64,000 nucleotides of DNA from Dactylellina haptotyla (Eukaryota; Ascomycota; Orbiliomycetes; Orbiliales; Orbiliaceae): the NCBI GenBank assembly GCA_031310005.1, contig CM062379.1, forward strand, positions 3,472,001 through 3,536,000, written 5' to 3'. The number at the start of each line of letters is the position of its first letter. Positions within the stretch are counted from its first letter, which is position 1. Shown here one piece after another: positions 48,738 to 60,684 of the stretch. Position numbers and translations under genes: made by a program. The notes under the pieces were generated by a model. The model saw only the letters and a list, made by a program, of their open reading frames with translations. It searched no databases and was not told where the DNA came from.

Positions 48738-51659
48738 AGGAACCACAGCCGCCGATTTGCCTTTCCGAGGACTGATACTATGCTGCACCTCAATAGCTCA
48801 TGATATTCGGGTATGCAACTCACCGAGACCTCCTGGCGCTGGCCACTAGCTACTGGAAGCTATTTGCACCTTCCTTCTGGCGCGGAACCTTGCTGACATG
48901 TTCGTATCCTGCCAGGCTGAGATAACCAAAAAGGCAACCGACATGGGAGCTACCTGGAAACAAGACTTAACATCAGATGCCACGCATCTCATCGTCGGAG
49001 ATGTCACCACGACGAAATACCGATATGTGGCGAAGCAGCGACCCGATGTCAAACCCATGAGAACGAGCTTTATCGAACGAGCACACGAAGCCTGGGTTTC
49101 CGGCGAGGATATCCCCGTGTACCAACTCGAAGTCGATCATGCGTTCCCTCCCTTTACAGGCCTGAGATTATGCCTCACCAACATCAACGATGAACAAGAG
49201 CGACATATTATCCAGAAGAACGCGGAGAAGAATGGGGCTATATACCATGGCGACCTGACAAAGCAGGTCACCCATCTGGTTGCTGCTCGATCCGAAGGGA
49301 AAAAGTACCAGTTTGCAAAACAATGGGGTATCAAGATTGTCTGCCTCGATTGGTTCTATCAAACCCTCGAGCGAGGAATGGCCCTAGATGAATCGTATTT
49401 TTCATTTGATTTGCCACTGGCGGAGAGGGGCCAAGGGGCTTGGGTTAGGCCGACAACTGGCAAACGAAAGCTATCTGAAAGAGAAGCCTTCAACAAGAGC
49501 GATGGTAGGACGAAATCGGACCCGGCGCGGCGGAAGATAAAACGAGCAGCTTCAGATAGGCTGAGCAGCGGGAGCCAAAACTTGTGGGGCGACATTATGG
49601 GTCAAGCCAAAGCCCCAAAACCAGAGAGGCCCAGCGAATGGGGATCGGATGCACCGCAACGCTCTGGGAACAAAAATGGACAGGATTCTGAGCTAGATGT
49701 TCCGTATGTCAACGTTAGAGCGAGCATGTCAATGTCTGATATACACCCCGAACTGCCGAAAAAGATGTTCCACGACAAAAATTTCCACGTTTACGGATTT
49801 AATTCCGAGAAAGAGAGTAAAATACGAGACGTCATTAGGAGCTATGACGGTAATACATTCGCTGGGCTGCAAGAGTTATTCGAGGCATCTGCGAGTCGAT
49901 ACGTCATCATAGTTCCGGATACCTACGTCCAGGCTGATTGTCCCCGGATATCTGATGCTTCACGGGCAGTTCAGATTGTCACGTTTTGGTGGTTAGAACG
50001 ATCTCTTCATGAAGACAAGTTCATTGAACCGGATGAATATCCACTTGGACGACCGATGAAACGCCATAATATCCCCGAATTTCAGAAGATGACAATATCG
50101 GTGACTAGATTCGATGGTGTGGACTACTTACATTATACAAAGGCTATCGGGAGCTTAGGTGCCGAGTTCTGCGAGAAGGTCTTCAAATCGAGGAGTATGT
50201 TACTGGTTAATTCAAAGGATCGATCTGGGAAAAATGACAAAACCAATGCTGCAGAGGCATGGAGGATACCGATGGTTTCGCATGAGTGGTTGCTTGAGTG
50301 CATCTCGGAGGGCGAATTTGTTCCATACAAGAAATATATTTTGAACAAGAAACCCATCGATGAAGCGGCTCCTACAATTAAGACGGAAGTTGGTGCGAAT
50401 GCACTGGAAGGATGCGCTGTCAAACTCGACAGTGCTGTCGAAGTGAGTGCATGAGGGGTGGAACAGATGAGATTCCCTACATTGAGCTCTAAACTAATGT
50501 ATAAATATCTCGCAAGGAAGACCGAGACAAGTTAGAGCAGGCCGTATTCTATCTCGGCGGCTTGGTCGCATCCTCATTTGATAGTGAAATTCCAATCACC
50601 CATTTTGTCACCACCGCGTCCAGCGCATCTAACCCTTCTAGAGAATTGACCAGAGCCTGGCGGATCGATGGTTGCTTCGTCGTAACCGAAATCTGGTTAA
50701 AGATGAGTATGAAGAAGAAGGAGCGATCGCTCGAGCACCGACACCTTGTGAAAAATCCAAAGCCATACAGTACCTCGAGCATAACCCCCAGGAAATCAAA
50801 GGATGCTCAAAACGGAGGAAGCGGGCAGAATAGCCTAGCCCAGGATTCAAACCCTCAACAAAGTGATAGCGAAAACCCTTTTACTATCGAAGAAATCGAT
50901 GTCCAACCAGATATAGATAACGCAGCGGACCGTCTTCTTCCCCTTTCCATATCTCCTCTCGCCAACGAAAAGAAGCCACATACACATAGGTCTCAATCGA
51001 CTAGCGTTTCTACAACTCCTTCAAAATCAAAAATCATGACCTTGAAAACACCTTCAAAAAGATCTCCTGTGAAGCAACCTATCTTGAATGTCGCGTCCCC
51101 ATTAGATACCGATAAACCTACAGCAAACGGCCGCCGTTTATTGCAGAACAACCTCACGGAGATACTAAGATTGGCGAAACAAGAGAATAAAACCTCGGGT
51201 GTTCCTCGGCGACCGCCTCGAAAATTCCAGGGGCGCGCGAACTCAGCCAGCGAGAGTGGTTTATTGGGCAATGATAGCAACAGTCTGTCTAGAAGCAACT
51301 CATTAAAATCCGCCGCAGCAGGAGAAAGCATCGCAGACGACAGCAATAACAAGAACGATTCTCTCTCACGTACAAACTCGAACACTTTGAGTAACAATCT
51401 CGACTTTGGAGAAAGCATGATCTACGACTCTAACCATGAATCAGGCGGCCGCCGGGGGCCACACTCAGATTTTGACCCGCCTTCGCAAGCTATTCACTAT
51501 ATTGACACCGACGCTGAAGCGGAGAGAAAGAAGTTATTCGAGAAGCTAGCGTTAACAGACGACGGTGGTGATATGAAGGGACGAAAGGTGTTCCAGAGCA
51601 CTGTTTCAGCACAGGAATTAGGAGGACCGGTGCCCAGAAGAACAAGAAGGCTCGCATGA
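48724..51659 (+). CDS. dpb11: Four-BRCT replication and checkpoint protein Dpb11/Rad4/TopBP1
   Basis: Three exons, 48724-48810, 48916-50442 and 50517-51659, giving 918 residues. Exon 1 supplies MGSVEGTTAADLPFRGLILC, the opening of BRCT1, which continues CCTSIAHDI | AEITKKATDMGATWKQDL, then THLIVGDVTTTKYRYVAK. BRCT2 (about 105-190) includes FTGLRLCLTNI and WGIKIVCLDWFYQTL. BRCT3 (about 310-395) and BRCT4 (about 400-490) include AVQIVTFWWLERSLHED and RIPMVSHEWLLECI. The tail is long and disordered and ends in RRTRRLA. Known role: binds CDK-phosphorylated Sld2 and Sld3 to start replication and activates Mec1/ATR in the DNA-damage checkpoint. The third BRCT pair binds phosphorylated 9-1-1 in fission yeast Rad4. 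The third exon could be read as a separate frame, but splice phase and the residues EDRDKLEQAVFYLGG join it cleanly. It is convergent with cul4. Confidence 0.94.
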
Positions 51660-52340
51660 ATAGGTCAATACTTGGCTACACCGTATTTTCGTCACAGTTT
51701 ATCCCACGAAAACCCCTACGGCTACAGAAAATTATTCAATATCGCAGCAAAGCATGGAGGTCACTCAAGATATCAATTCATTTTTAGATTTTGGAGTCAC
51801 ACCTATTGCATGCCAATTGAAACTATTCCTGCAAAATTTGGACGTCAGAGTTCTCTGCGAGGGATAACAGATGTTCCTCTTTGCCTAGTTTTCCTGTGGG
51901 GGACAGATTCCCCAGTTTCAAGCCTGTCGGCCGTTCATTTGCACAATATATTTTTTATGGGCGTTTAGCGTCTCATGGCATTTTAGCGTCCCCGTTTATA
52001 TATATGTATTTTTCAGATAGCTTGTTTCTAATGTCCATTTGCCGAGCCTGGGTACTTCTATCTTGAGGCTTGATATATAGTTCGATGAATACAAATGATA
52101 ATCTGACAAGAAGAAGTCATCCCATCCGTCTAACTCGCCCTTATCAGAGAGAGAGAGAAGAAAAATTGCTGTAAACAAAACGCACGCAAACTAGTATACT
52201 TACTATTCAACGCCAATTTCCAAGATCGTAAAGAATTAGAATAGATATGCTGGTGTGCCGGTGGTGTGAAGAAAAACTATATAAACCCATATGTCCGGAG
52301 GTTCCCTGAACTGAAAGACGTTTATACGCTGCTACGATTT
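51660..52340. other. Convergent 3' region of dpb11 and cul4
   Basis: 681 bp between stop codons, AT-rich with AG-rich and TATATATG pieces. No coding signal is seen beyond small frames. Confidence 0.5.
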
Positions 52341-55335
52341 TTAAGCTACGTATGTATACGTATTGTTCTCCGAACGTTCCATATAGTCCTTATCAATGAG
52401 TCTATAGTTCGGTGGTTAGCAAGATAGTCACTATATTATATAAAAGCAAAACATAAATTAAGGGAAGCTTCATACTTCTCGATGTTTTTCTTGATATCCG
52501 CCATATCCAGTACACCCCTCTTCTTGGTCTGATTGATAGTTTCAGTGATCAATTCATTGTGTCCGATCGTCTTTCTGCTCTTCATAATTCTGATGATGGC
52601 GGCTTGAGTTTCGTATTGCCTATCTTGCGCAATTTGTTCGTGTGTCGCTGTATTTTCTTCTTTCGTTTCTTTAAGCTGAATCTGATTGATTTTGATACGG
52701 ATCTTGGGGTCTGTGAAACCAAGGTTGACGGTAAATGTATCAGTAATATTAACCTCTTTGCCTTTAGGATGTTTGGTGAGAGGGCGAATTCTAGCACAGG
52801 CAAGGGATTGGAGGGTTCGGACGAGCTCGGCATCAGCTAGAGAATTACAGCATTAGTTACTTTTCTTTCTTTGTAAGTTTTAGAGTCAAAGTTGCTTACG
52901 AAGGGAGATTGCGTCTTTGATGTATTCGTAAGTTAGTGGTTTTTTGTCGTCGTCGAACAACAGCAACACTACTGCCTGGAAAGCGCTCATCGCTAGCTCC
53001 TTTTTACCCTAAATATTTTCAAATATGTCTTGTAAGTATGGATTCCCTGTAAGAACAGGATTGTTTCATACCTTCGGAAAGCTCGCCTTAAGAACGCAAT
53101 GAGCCAGAGCATTTCTCCATGCCAACTTCCTACCCTTATGCTTCGATGTATAGTATTGGTGATATGCTTCCATATACTGGGCAACATTCTGCGGCATTGT
53201 CACTGTCGTCTCTGGATATGTTGGCCATGCTGCTTGTGACAAAACTGTTACTTGTAGGTCCATGTTTTCATTCATTTCCGCTGCTGCTTTGGAGAGTTTG
53301 AATGATGTCATATTCTCTTTCGAGATATCTATATCCTTGAACATTATCTCAAGGTTCATAGTAAAGCCAGATCCGCACTCGGTCTTGAGTTTTGACAACA
53401 TCGCTTTTTCAGCGTCGGCACTCGCACTTCGTCCCATGAGAAGTCTTCTCGCTAGATCCTTCTTGTAGAATGCCTCGAATACGTCTTTGCCATGGATGAA
53501 CCTAAATAGGTCTAGAGCTTGGTCGAGTTGGTGACCTAGAAGTGCATCCTCGTCTCCCATTCCCATCATTTGTTCATCTTCATCGGGACCAGAGCCCCTC
53601 GAAATGGCTTTAATGCCCTCTCGTAGCAGCAAATCCATATACTTAGCAATCATCTCCGACGGCCTCGAATTTGTCTTGTAACCTCCAGTCTTCTTCTCGT
53701 TGATGAAGGTTTGAAATGACTCTCTGAGTGCGTGTCCCATGTCCACATTCTTTCCAAAAGAAGTCTTGTGAATAGTCTCTAAAGAAGCTTTCAGCGCCAA
53801 CAATCTCGGAACCATTTGTGGATTCCTCTCGGAATCGTCTACTATTTCTTTTCCTTGTTGTTTGATATACGTGGACCATATGAGTTTAAGCTTGGCTCCA
53901 GCATCGTCAACTCTGTTGATAACGGAGTATATAAGACTGAGAGACTCGGTATCGCCGCTGCCAATCAATTTGTGGATACCCGCTGAATCAGTCAATTCAT
54001 ACATATGGTGAAGAATCATCTCTTTTTCGATAATAGTGATAAGATCACGTTTCGTCGTGGTTTCTAGGTTGAATTTCTCCACTCTAGCAATCTCCTTTTG
54101 TATCTGAGAAGCACACTCCCTTGCATATTTCGCGACGTCCTCATCTTCGGTCTCTTCGTCGGCTAGGATTCGATAATAACCCTCAGAGACGTCGATAAAG
54201 CGAGGCTCGAATAGCGACGAATAGAGTCCGAGATTGGATAGGATACGAATACTGGACATCAGAAGATTCGTGCTGTCAATATCGGCTTGTCCTTTCCGGT
54301 CCTTCTCGTACAGCTTGAAAACACCGCTCAGAAACCTGGATCTGAATTTGGCATCAACGATGATATGCGTACTGAACAGCTGCAATCCCATGTCCCAGAT
54401 CTGCTCCTTATCAGGTGACGGATATAAATAAGCCTGATTAAGATAGAAGAATAAAATTTGAATAATCCTCTTTTCGTGAAACAAGATGTTAGCATCGGCC
54501 GTATCTTACAGTCCACTTGTGATACTATGCTTACCAGTCTTTCCTGCCACTTCTTCCACGCTAATTCAATCACCTTGACAAGATCCTCGTCAGTCTTGCT
54601 CGATTGGCTCGATATGCCATCCCGAAGAGGACCGGATACGTGATCTTGACATCGACTCTTTAGCCGCTCGTGAATTAGCGGTGCCTTACCAGCTCGGCAT
54701 AAGCTCAGACAACCCTGATAGATCTCCTCTGAGCTTATACCCCTGTCCCTGTCATCCTTGTCTTCGAAAACAGCAGTTATGGCGCCGTCGAGGGTACTGA
54801 GCGTTTTGGTCACCCATTCGTCTGGTACCGCATTGGGCCGCTGCTTGAAGTTCTTGACCAATATTTTCTTCGCGCCGTTCTTCGGTGGCAATGCGCTGGG
54901 TTGGCCGTATACCTGCTTTCCCTTGCCAGGCGAGCTCTTAGTCAGGTCGACAACATTGTTACTACGCGAGGGTTGTGGCGGCGAGCTCGCCAACATTTCG
55001 CCGGTACTGTTGGTGGGGGACGAGGTTGCACGAGCTGGGGAACCAGCCGGTGGCAAGCTCGGTGTGGAGTCTCCCGATTTGTGTCTTTTGGCGGGATTCG
55101 CGAGCTTGTCGGAGGCAGAGGAAGGGTCAAGCGAAGACGACGCGGGGAGTAGCGAAGAGGTGGTGGTGGCGGTCGTGGGTTTGGATTGTCTACAGGATTG
55201 CTCGCCGCCGTTGGGGTGGGAAGCGGCTCCGACGGAAGGCTTTCGCTTCTTGTGCGTGTGCGACGTGCCCGAGCTCGGGGTTGGCCTGTGCGATGTTGAG
55301 CCTTGATGAGCGGTGCCCTGACCGTGATCCGTCAT
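52341..55335 (-). CDS. cul4: Cullin-4, scaffold of CRL4 ubiquitin ligase
   Basis: Five exons, 54535-55335, 53072-54469, 52900-53008, 52476-52836 and 52341-52401, giving 909 residues. The first 170 residues are Ser/Pro/Thr-rich and basic (HKKRKPSVG, VVDLTKSSPGKGKQ). Cullin repeats start near 175 (KKILVKNFKQRP) and include IWDMGLQLFSTHIIVD. The cullin-homology region carries HGKDVFEAFYKKDLARRLLM, which points to CUL4 rather than CUL1/CUL3, then LKTECGSGFTMNLEIMFKDI. The C-terminal winged helix contains the neddylation site IIRIMKSRK (Lys855) and ends YMERSENNTYTYVA. Role: binds Rbx1/Hrt1 and, through DDB1, substrate receptors acting in DNA repair, replication and chromatin. The donor after exon 1 was chosen as GTAAGC after Leu; a nearby alternative would break frame. 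The long N-terminal extension is normal for fungal Cul4. Confidence 0.95.
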
Positions 55336-56031
55336 CAAGAGGTTAGCTCTCCTTGGGCAAGCTACCCAGAAGGCCGGAAAAGGTGCTTGGTTGAAAGCTG
55401 ATGGTGGATATCAAAACCGATTTTTGCTATAGTACTGTCTGTCGTGTAGTTCGAGAAGAAGGCAATAAGACGTTATCGAAAACTTTTGGTGATTATTCAG
55501 CAGAGTGTTAATTCCGGGAGCATTGGGGCGTTAATGGAGGGGTTTCGGTTGTCGAACTTCAGCGTCCGTACAGCGCGATAAGATGGAGGGCGTTCATAAC
55601 ACAACAAGCGTAGAGGTCGCTGGTGGGTGGGAGGTCTTGAGTGGGTGATATCAAGAGAATACGTAATGGTTGGGGATTCCAACTCGATTCTCAACTCTCG
55701 ATCTCAAAATTAGGCACTCGTAGTTGATTATTAACACGCTCCGGGAATAGATAGCGGAGATAGGCGAATACCAGTTGGGAAAGGTCGCTTGCCATCGAAT
55801 TACAATTGTTCATTCCATCTTCACAGATCACAATCCGTCGCTCGCGCTGGAACTTTTAAGCCGATGCTTCACCGCCTTCCAACAGGGACAACACAAGAAG
55901 GAAGCCGGCGTTGATACCATTTATACATTTGATACCATTCAGGAAGCTCAAAAGTAGCCTACATGCAAGCCATCTTGGCGTCTGATTCGAATACATGAGA
56001 CCCCAGGTTTGTTCCCGAGATCTAGACAGCC
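55336..56031. promoter_or_regulatory. cul4 upstream region and glyoxalase II 3' end
   Basis: 696 bp. Both neighbours lie on the minus strand, so this is the cul4 promoter and the 3' flank of glyoxalase II. No gene or clear TATA element is seen. Confidence 0.4.
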
Positions 56032-57299
56032 TTAACCCCGGAAGTTGTTCTTCATCTCTCTCAGCTTTTGCATCACAGCAATAGGGTCAGTTTCCCCAGT
56101 AGCCTGCTGGACCTCGGGTTCCTATTATAGGAAGTTGTTTTAGAATTGAGTGCTTGAAAATAATATCTGAGATTTGTATATCCGCGTACCTCGACTTTCA
56201 TGAAGACGTTGTGTCTTAACTCATCCTCGATCGTGAATTTCCCTTGCGTCTCCAAGTTCTCGGCACAGAAACTATCCAGCTTTTGCATCCACACAGTATC
56301 CAAGACCGATAGTCCGAACTTAATGTTGGATTTGGTGTACTCGTGCCCAGGCTGTGATAAACATTAGCTATTTCCCTGTTAAACATGACGACCTATATTG
56401 GGCGCTGTAAACTCACATAGACCTTCGTCTCTCTTGGTAGCTTTGCGAGTCTATTGTTCAATGCTTCGTGCATCTCCTCCGCAGTCCCTTCGAAGAATCT
56501 GCCACACCCTGCAAACAATTTCAGAACATACATTAGCTATTATCGCCACACGATTTTAGCTGGACGTCAAAAGTGTAAGCCAGTACCTGCGATGAACAGA
56601 GTGTCACCAGTAAAGACAACTTTCTCGTCGCCATCCTCCATGTAAAAGCAGATACTGTCCTGGGTGTGGCATGGAGTATGGATAGCTCGGACGGTAATCC
56701 CTTCGCCAATTTTGAAAGTCTCATTGTATTTCGGTGTCGTGGTCACTTTGTCGCAATCCTTACCGCCAATTACAGGAACTTGAGGGTATTCTTTCAGCTA
56801 TACACGAAAGCCATGTTAACATTAGGTTTTTGGTCACCCTCCCCAGTCGATAGTTTCCGCGAATATTTAGGAAAGCCAACCTACCGTCGCAGCATTTCCA
56901 CCGGCGTGATCACGATGGCTGGCCACAATCATTTATTCAGCAGGGTATTCCGCCTAAGATTTGGCCGCAAGCTCCCATTTGTACATACTGGTGGGTATTG
57001 ATGATGCCTTTGAAATTAATCGTCCCACTGTCAATCAACTCTTTCAAGACTGGTAGAACCCTATATGGCATATATATCTTAGCATTTCATAGCCCTATCG
57101 GGTCATCGAGCGAACTGACTCTGGCGGATTTGCCGGGTCGATGACCATGGCATCTTTTGTCTTGTCATCGATAACGACATAAGCATAGTTATCGTGGCTC
57201 CCAGTCCCTAAATTTCCTAGAATTTTAGCATCCGGACGTGTGGTCGCTATACTCTCAGGCTATGGGTTACCAACACATTGGAATCGATTGGACACGCAT
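56032..57299 (-). CDS. glo2: Hydroxyacylglutathione hydrolase (glyoxalase II)
   Basis: Eight exons, 57275-57299, 57120-57207, 56989-57060, 56885-56918, 56587-56797, 56417-56508, 56190-56351 and 56032-56121, giving 257 residues. The start is MRVQSIPMWTGSHDNYAYVV, the family opening. The metallo-beta-lactamase motif HxHxDH appears as THHHRDHAGGN (His61, His63, Asp65, His66) and is split by an intron inside His62. Next are HTPCHTQDSICFY, FTGDTLFIAGCGRFFEGT and the C-terminal PGHEYTKSNIKF, which supply remaining metal and glutathione contacts. Reaction: S-lactoylglutathione to D-lactate plus glutathione, the second half of methylglyoxal detoxification. No mitochondrial presequence is visible, so probably cytosolic. 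Exon 1 (25 nt) uses donor GTTGGT, which is unusual but the only one giving Trp9 and correct phase; the other exon joints are canonical. Confidence 0.93.
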
Positions 57300-58232
57300 C
57301 GTTCGTCGTTGTGAATTCTAAGCACCCGAATAGCACCGTCGATAAATAATCAGCGCCGAGAAACACGATCACAATGGGAGCCGTACAGAAACTGCGGATC
57401 CTCTCGGATGACCCCAAAGACAGGCGACGTAGGAGCTCTCCCAATATACCGCTGTTAAAACCCCAGAAATTGCAACAATCAGACTTACGATCGAGGTAAA
57501 CCTTCGGAGTGGAGTCGCGGTAGCTCTAGTTAGTGATCTGAACATGAAGCTTGACGATTTGAAAAAGTGGGACGAATGTGGAGATCCGGAGATGTTGTTT
57601 TGTATTTCAATCGAGCAATTCCGCTAGAGCCTCAGGGTCCTACCAGTCTATCCCAGCCGAAAAAAATGGGGTAAACCTCAGCAACTCGTATTTCGAAGGA
57701 ACATTCGCGCACCAAACAGTATCCAACTACGTCATGTTATTATAAATCGACTTTCATTGGCAGTTTCCCGAACAGACGCAACCCGGCAACACCAAACCCG
57801 GCCGACAGCGTATGGCTACCAAAGTCTTGAATTGAATTATTCAAGTATTCATATTCATTTTCAAAAACAGTTCCGGATTGATAGCTGTTTTAATGATCAA
57901 AATCTTATCAACAAATGTTTACCTAGCCAACAATTCGCAATGTCATCCGCAATATATTCTCGCCGGAGTTAATAGTACGTCAAATAGAGTGAAAAGTAAC
58001 GCAAGTTGACTATAAATATACTCGTTCCACTTAGTGCCTTAGCGCTTATTCACTGATCTATTCAAGTTTTATCGATCGATATTGATCATTTACTGACTTC
58101 AGATTAGTTGAGGCAGAATAAATTGGTATTTTAAAATGCTGAAACCGAAACATGAATAACGAACGCTATCGCTGAGGGGTATGATCGCTCGTATAGAAAA
58201 TGACCTGGAAAGAAGTTTAACTATATTCGAGG
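57300..58232. promoter_or_regulatory. glo2 upstream region and NAD kinase 3' end
   Basis: 933 bp, AT-rich especially at 57.8-58.2 kb, with palindromic ATCGATCGAT at 58069-58080. It holds the glo2 promoter and the NAD kinase 3' flank. No supported gene is seen. Confidence 0.4.
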
Positions 58233-60121
58233 CTATTCGGTCTTCGCATCTGGGTTATCGTATGCCTTCTGCCTGGCAGTTCTCGAGTTCCACTGGTTAA
58301 AATATGCGTTAGCAAAACAGATAGTAACGGCGAAATGGTAGAGGGACCAAGAATACCTGAAGTGTCCTGCTCAAGCTATCAAACCAGTCACCTTGGTGAG
58401 GCTTGGATTGAATAAAAGCAAACGGGTACCTTGATGCAGCAACCGTAACATAATCTCCCTCTATTCAGAGTAGTTAGCACAAGTCCCCTAACCTGTGCTG
58501 AGCAAAACAAAACCCGCAACTTACCATTTAATTCAACACGTTCCTTCCCATCAAAACTTGCCCACGCAGTCGTCCTAGCATCATAAGGAACTGCAACTCT
58601 AATAACCATAGAATCGGGTAAGATAATAGGTCTGAATGACAAAGAATGGGCACATATAGGACTGATAAGCATGACTGGGTTGTCCGGATGGCTCAAGCTA
58701 CCACCAGCGGCTAACGAATACGCCGTAGATCCCGTCGGTGTTGCAATACATATTCCATCCGCCTGAACAGATGTCAGATGCTCATCGTCGCCGAAAAGTT
58801 CTGTTGAGGATAGTGTGGCATTCGGGCCACGATCTACCACAAGTTCGTTTAAGACTGTGTATGATTTATCTGGTGTATGTGTCGGCTCTTCGTCCTCCCG
58901 TTCACATATCTCGGAGCAAATATCACGTCTGCCGTCTTTATTATTGGCTCGCATGACGGTACATTCGAATCTCTAGAAAAGGGATATTAGACTTTGTGAA
59001 TGCTAAGGCTAGAAATTAATTTGATATTTTCAATGCTTACCATTCTTAAACTGATTGTAATACCGACGTCGTATGCCTCTCGCAAGATACTTCTAAAGTT
59101 TCCAAAGTCGAACTTTGTTAGAAACCCTAGTGTGCCTAGGGAGAATGAAATGACCGGTGGGACTATCTTCTGGAATAGCCAGCTGGTATATAGAACAGTT
59201 CCATCCCCACCCAACTATCCATATATTGATACTATTAGCAGCGTTATTAAAAGGATATCAGTAATTAACCTACCGAGATAACAAGATCAAATAAATGAGG
59301 ATGTTTCGTGCAGAACTCCGGGGTCCAGTAGTGTATCCTGTCACCAAAACTAGCAGATTTGGCGACGAGACCGCCGATATCCATTTTCGGATGGTCTTCC
59401 AGCATATCTTCTATATAACTGTTTCTTACTGTTAGCAAGCGTGAGGCTTCCATAAAGAGTGACATACCCACACAACGAAGTCCTCATATTCTGTTAACAA
59501 CCACTCGAGCAGTTCTCTTGTGTGCAAAATATTCGCATGGTCCGATGTTTTTGCGACAATCACAATACGGAGGTTCTTCTTGGGAAGTTTCATGCGAAGA
59601 TTTCCTAGCCATTTGTATCGAACTTTAGCATTATGCATATGTAAAAACAATCCTTTTAAGGATTCCATACCAAGATGCTTGCTAAGTTCACGGACTCCTA
59701 ACGCCATATCTGAAAGCTGCTTCTTGGTCAAAATCCGAGAGGCACCTTCTTCCGCAGCCCGCTCGTCGATAAACCCATCCACGCAGTGCGCTGCTTTGAT
59801 GTCTATCAACTTTTGAGCATGGTGAGGATGGGGCTTGTCGTTGCTCTGACGCTGCGCTTCTAGCAGCTCATGTACGAAGCACGAACTCATGGAAGGGAGG
59901 TGCGCCGCGACCATCGATGATTTCCGCCGTTTTATAGCTTGAGAAGCTGGATCAAAGAGAACTTCCAGCGAGTGGCTGCGAGCGTTTGCCTATATCATAT
60001 CAATCGGCTGTTGGTGTTGTAGGCGGCTGTTGAACTGCAGTGAGATTGGCAGTACGTCACTTACATCGAGCATCCCGATTTCCTCGCCGTCGGTGGCCCC
60101 CATGCTCCTTAATCTGGCCAT
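58233..60121 (-). CDS. ATP-NAD kinase (Utr1/Yef1 type)
   Basis: Seven exons, 60065-60121, 59472-59989, 59274-59418, 59041-59214, 58525-58972, 58357-58460 and 58233-58292, giving 501 residues. The N-terminus is basic ([18 protein letters not shown]). The kinase signature [14 protein letters not shown] starts at residue 242, preceded by [13 protein letters not shown] and followed by [16 protein letters not shown]. Other motifs are [10 protein letters not shown] and the glycine/serine-rich [22 protein letters not shown] near the active site, then [19 protein letters not shown]. Reaction: NAD + ATP to NADP + ADP. The long N-terminal region and absence of a clear mitochondrial presequence favour the cytosolic Utr1/Yef1 group over Pos5. 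The donor for exon 2 is GTGGGT, chosen because it gives VVYIEDML; the nearby GTATGT breaks phase. It is divergent from las1. Confidence 0.95.
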
Positions 60122-60684
60122 AACGTCTAACAGGTACCCTAGAAAACACCAAGACACGTAGATGATGGGAACGCAGGTACCAGAGCTTATATTTAACGGG
60201 AATTCTTCGAGTTTGATATCGGACGGGACGGCAATTCTTCGTTAGCAATCGCTGAATTCCAGTCCCCAGCTATAGCTATGGAATGCAAATTACGGCTACC
60301 GCAGAAGCCCGAGTCGAGTCGAGTGGAATGTTTGACAGGATTACTATTTGTGCAACTGAGAATCCCAAGGCTTTCTCGCAGTATACCAGCCGCAAGTAAG
60401 CAAACAGCACTACTTGTCGTGGTGCACGGAATTATTTCAAATCGAATCCAGACTAAAGTTCCGCTTGCTGTGCGGTGACTTCATTCTTTGGTGTTGAATT
60501 CGCTAACCCGTCTCGGGCCCAACTTCCCGAGAGCTCGAGGACTCCCGACCTTCGGAAGCCAACCGGGAATAACCCCCGGGATCCCTGAGCACCTTCCCAG
60601 GTTAATCTTCAACCATCAAAATTCTTCGTCGCTACTTCGCGGTTCGCTTTTCTCCCCTTCATGATGCGACTGATACCAGGATAA
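60122..60684. promoter_or_regulatory. Divergent NAD kinase / las1 promoter
   Basis: 563 bp between the two start codons. A short tandem CGAGT occurs at about 60311-60325. No further gene could be supported. Confidence 0.4.
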
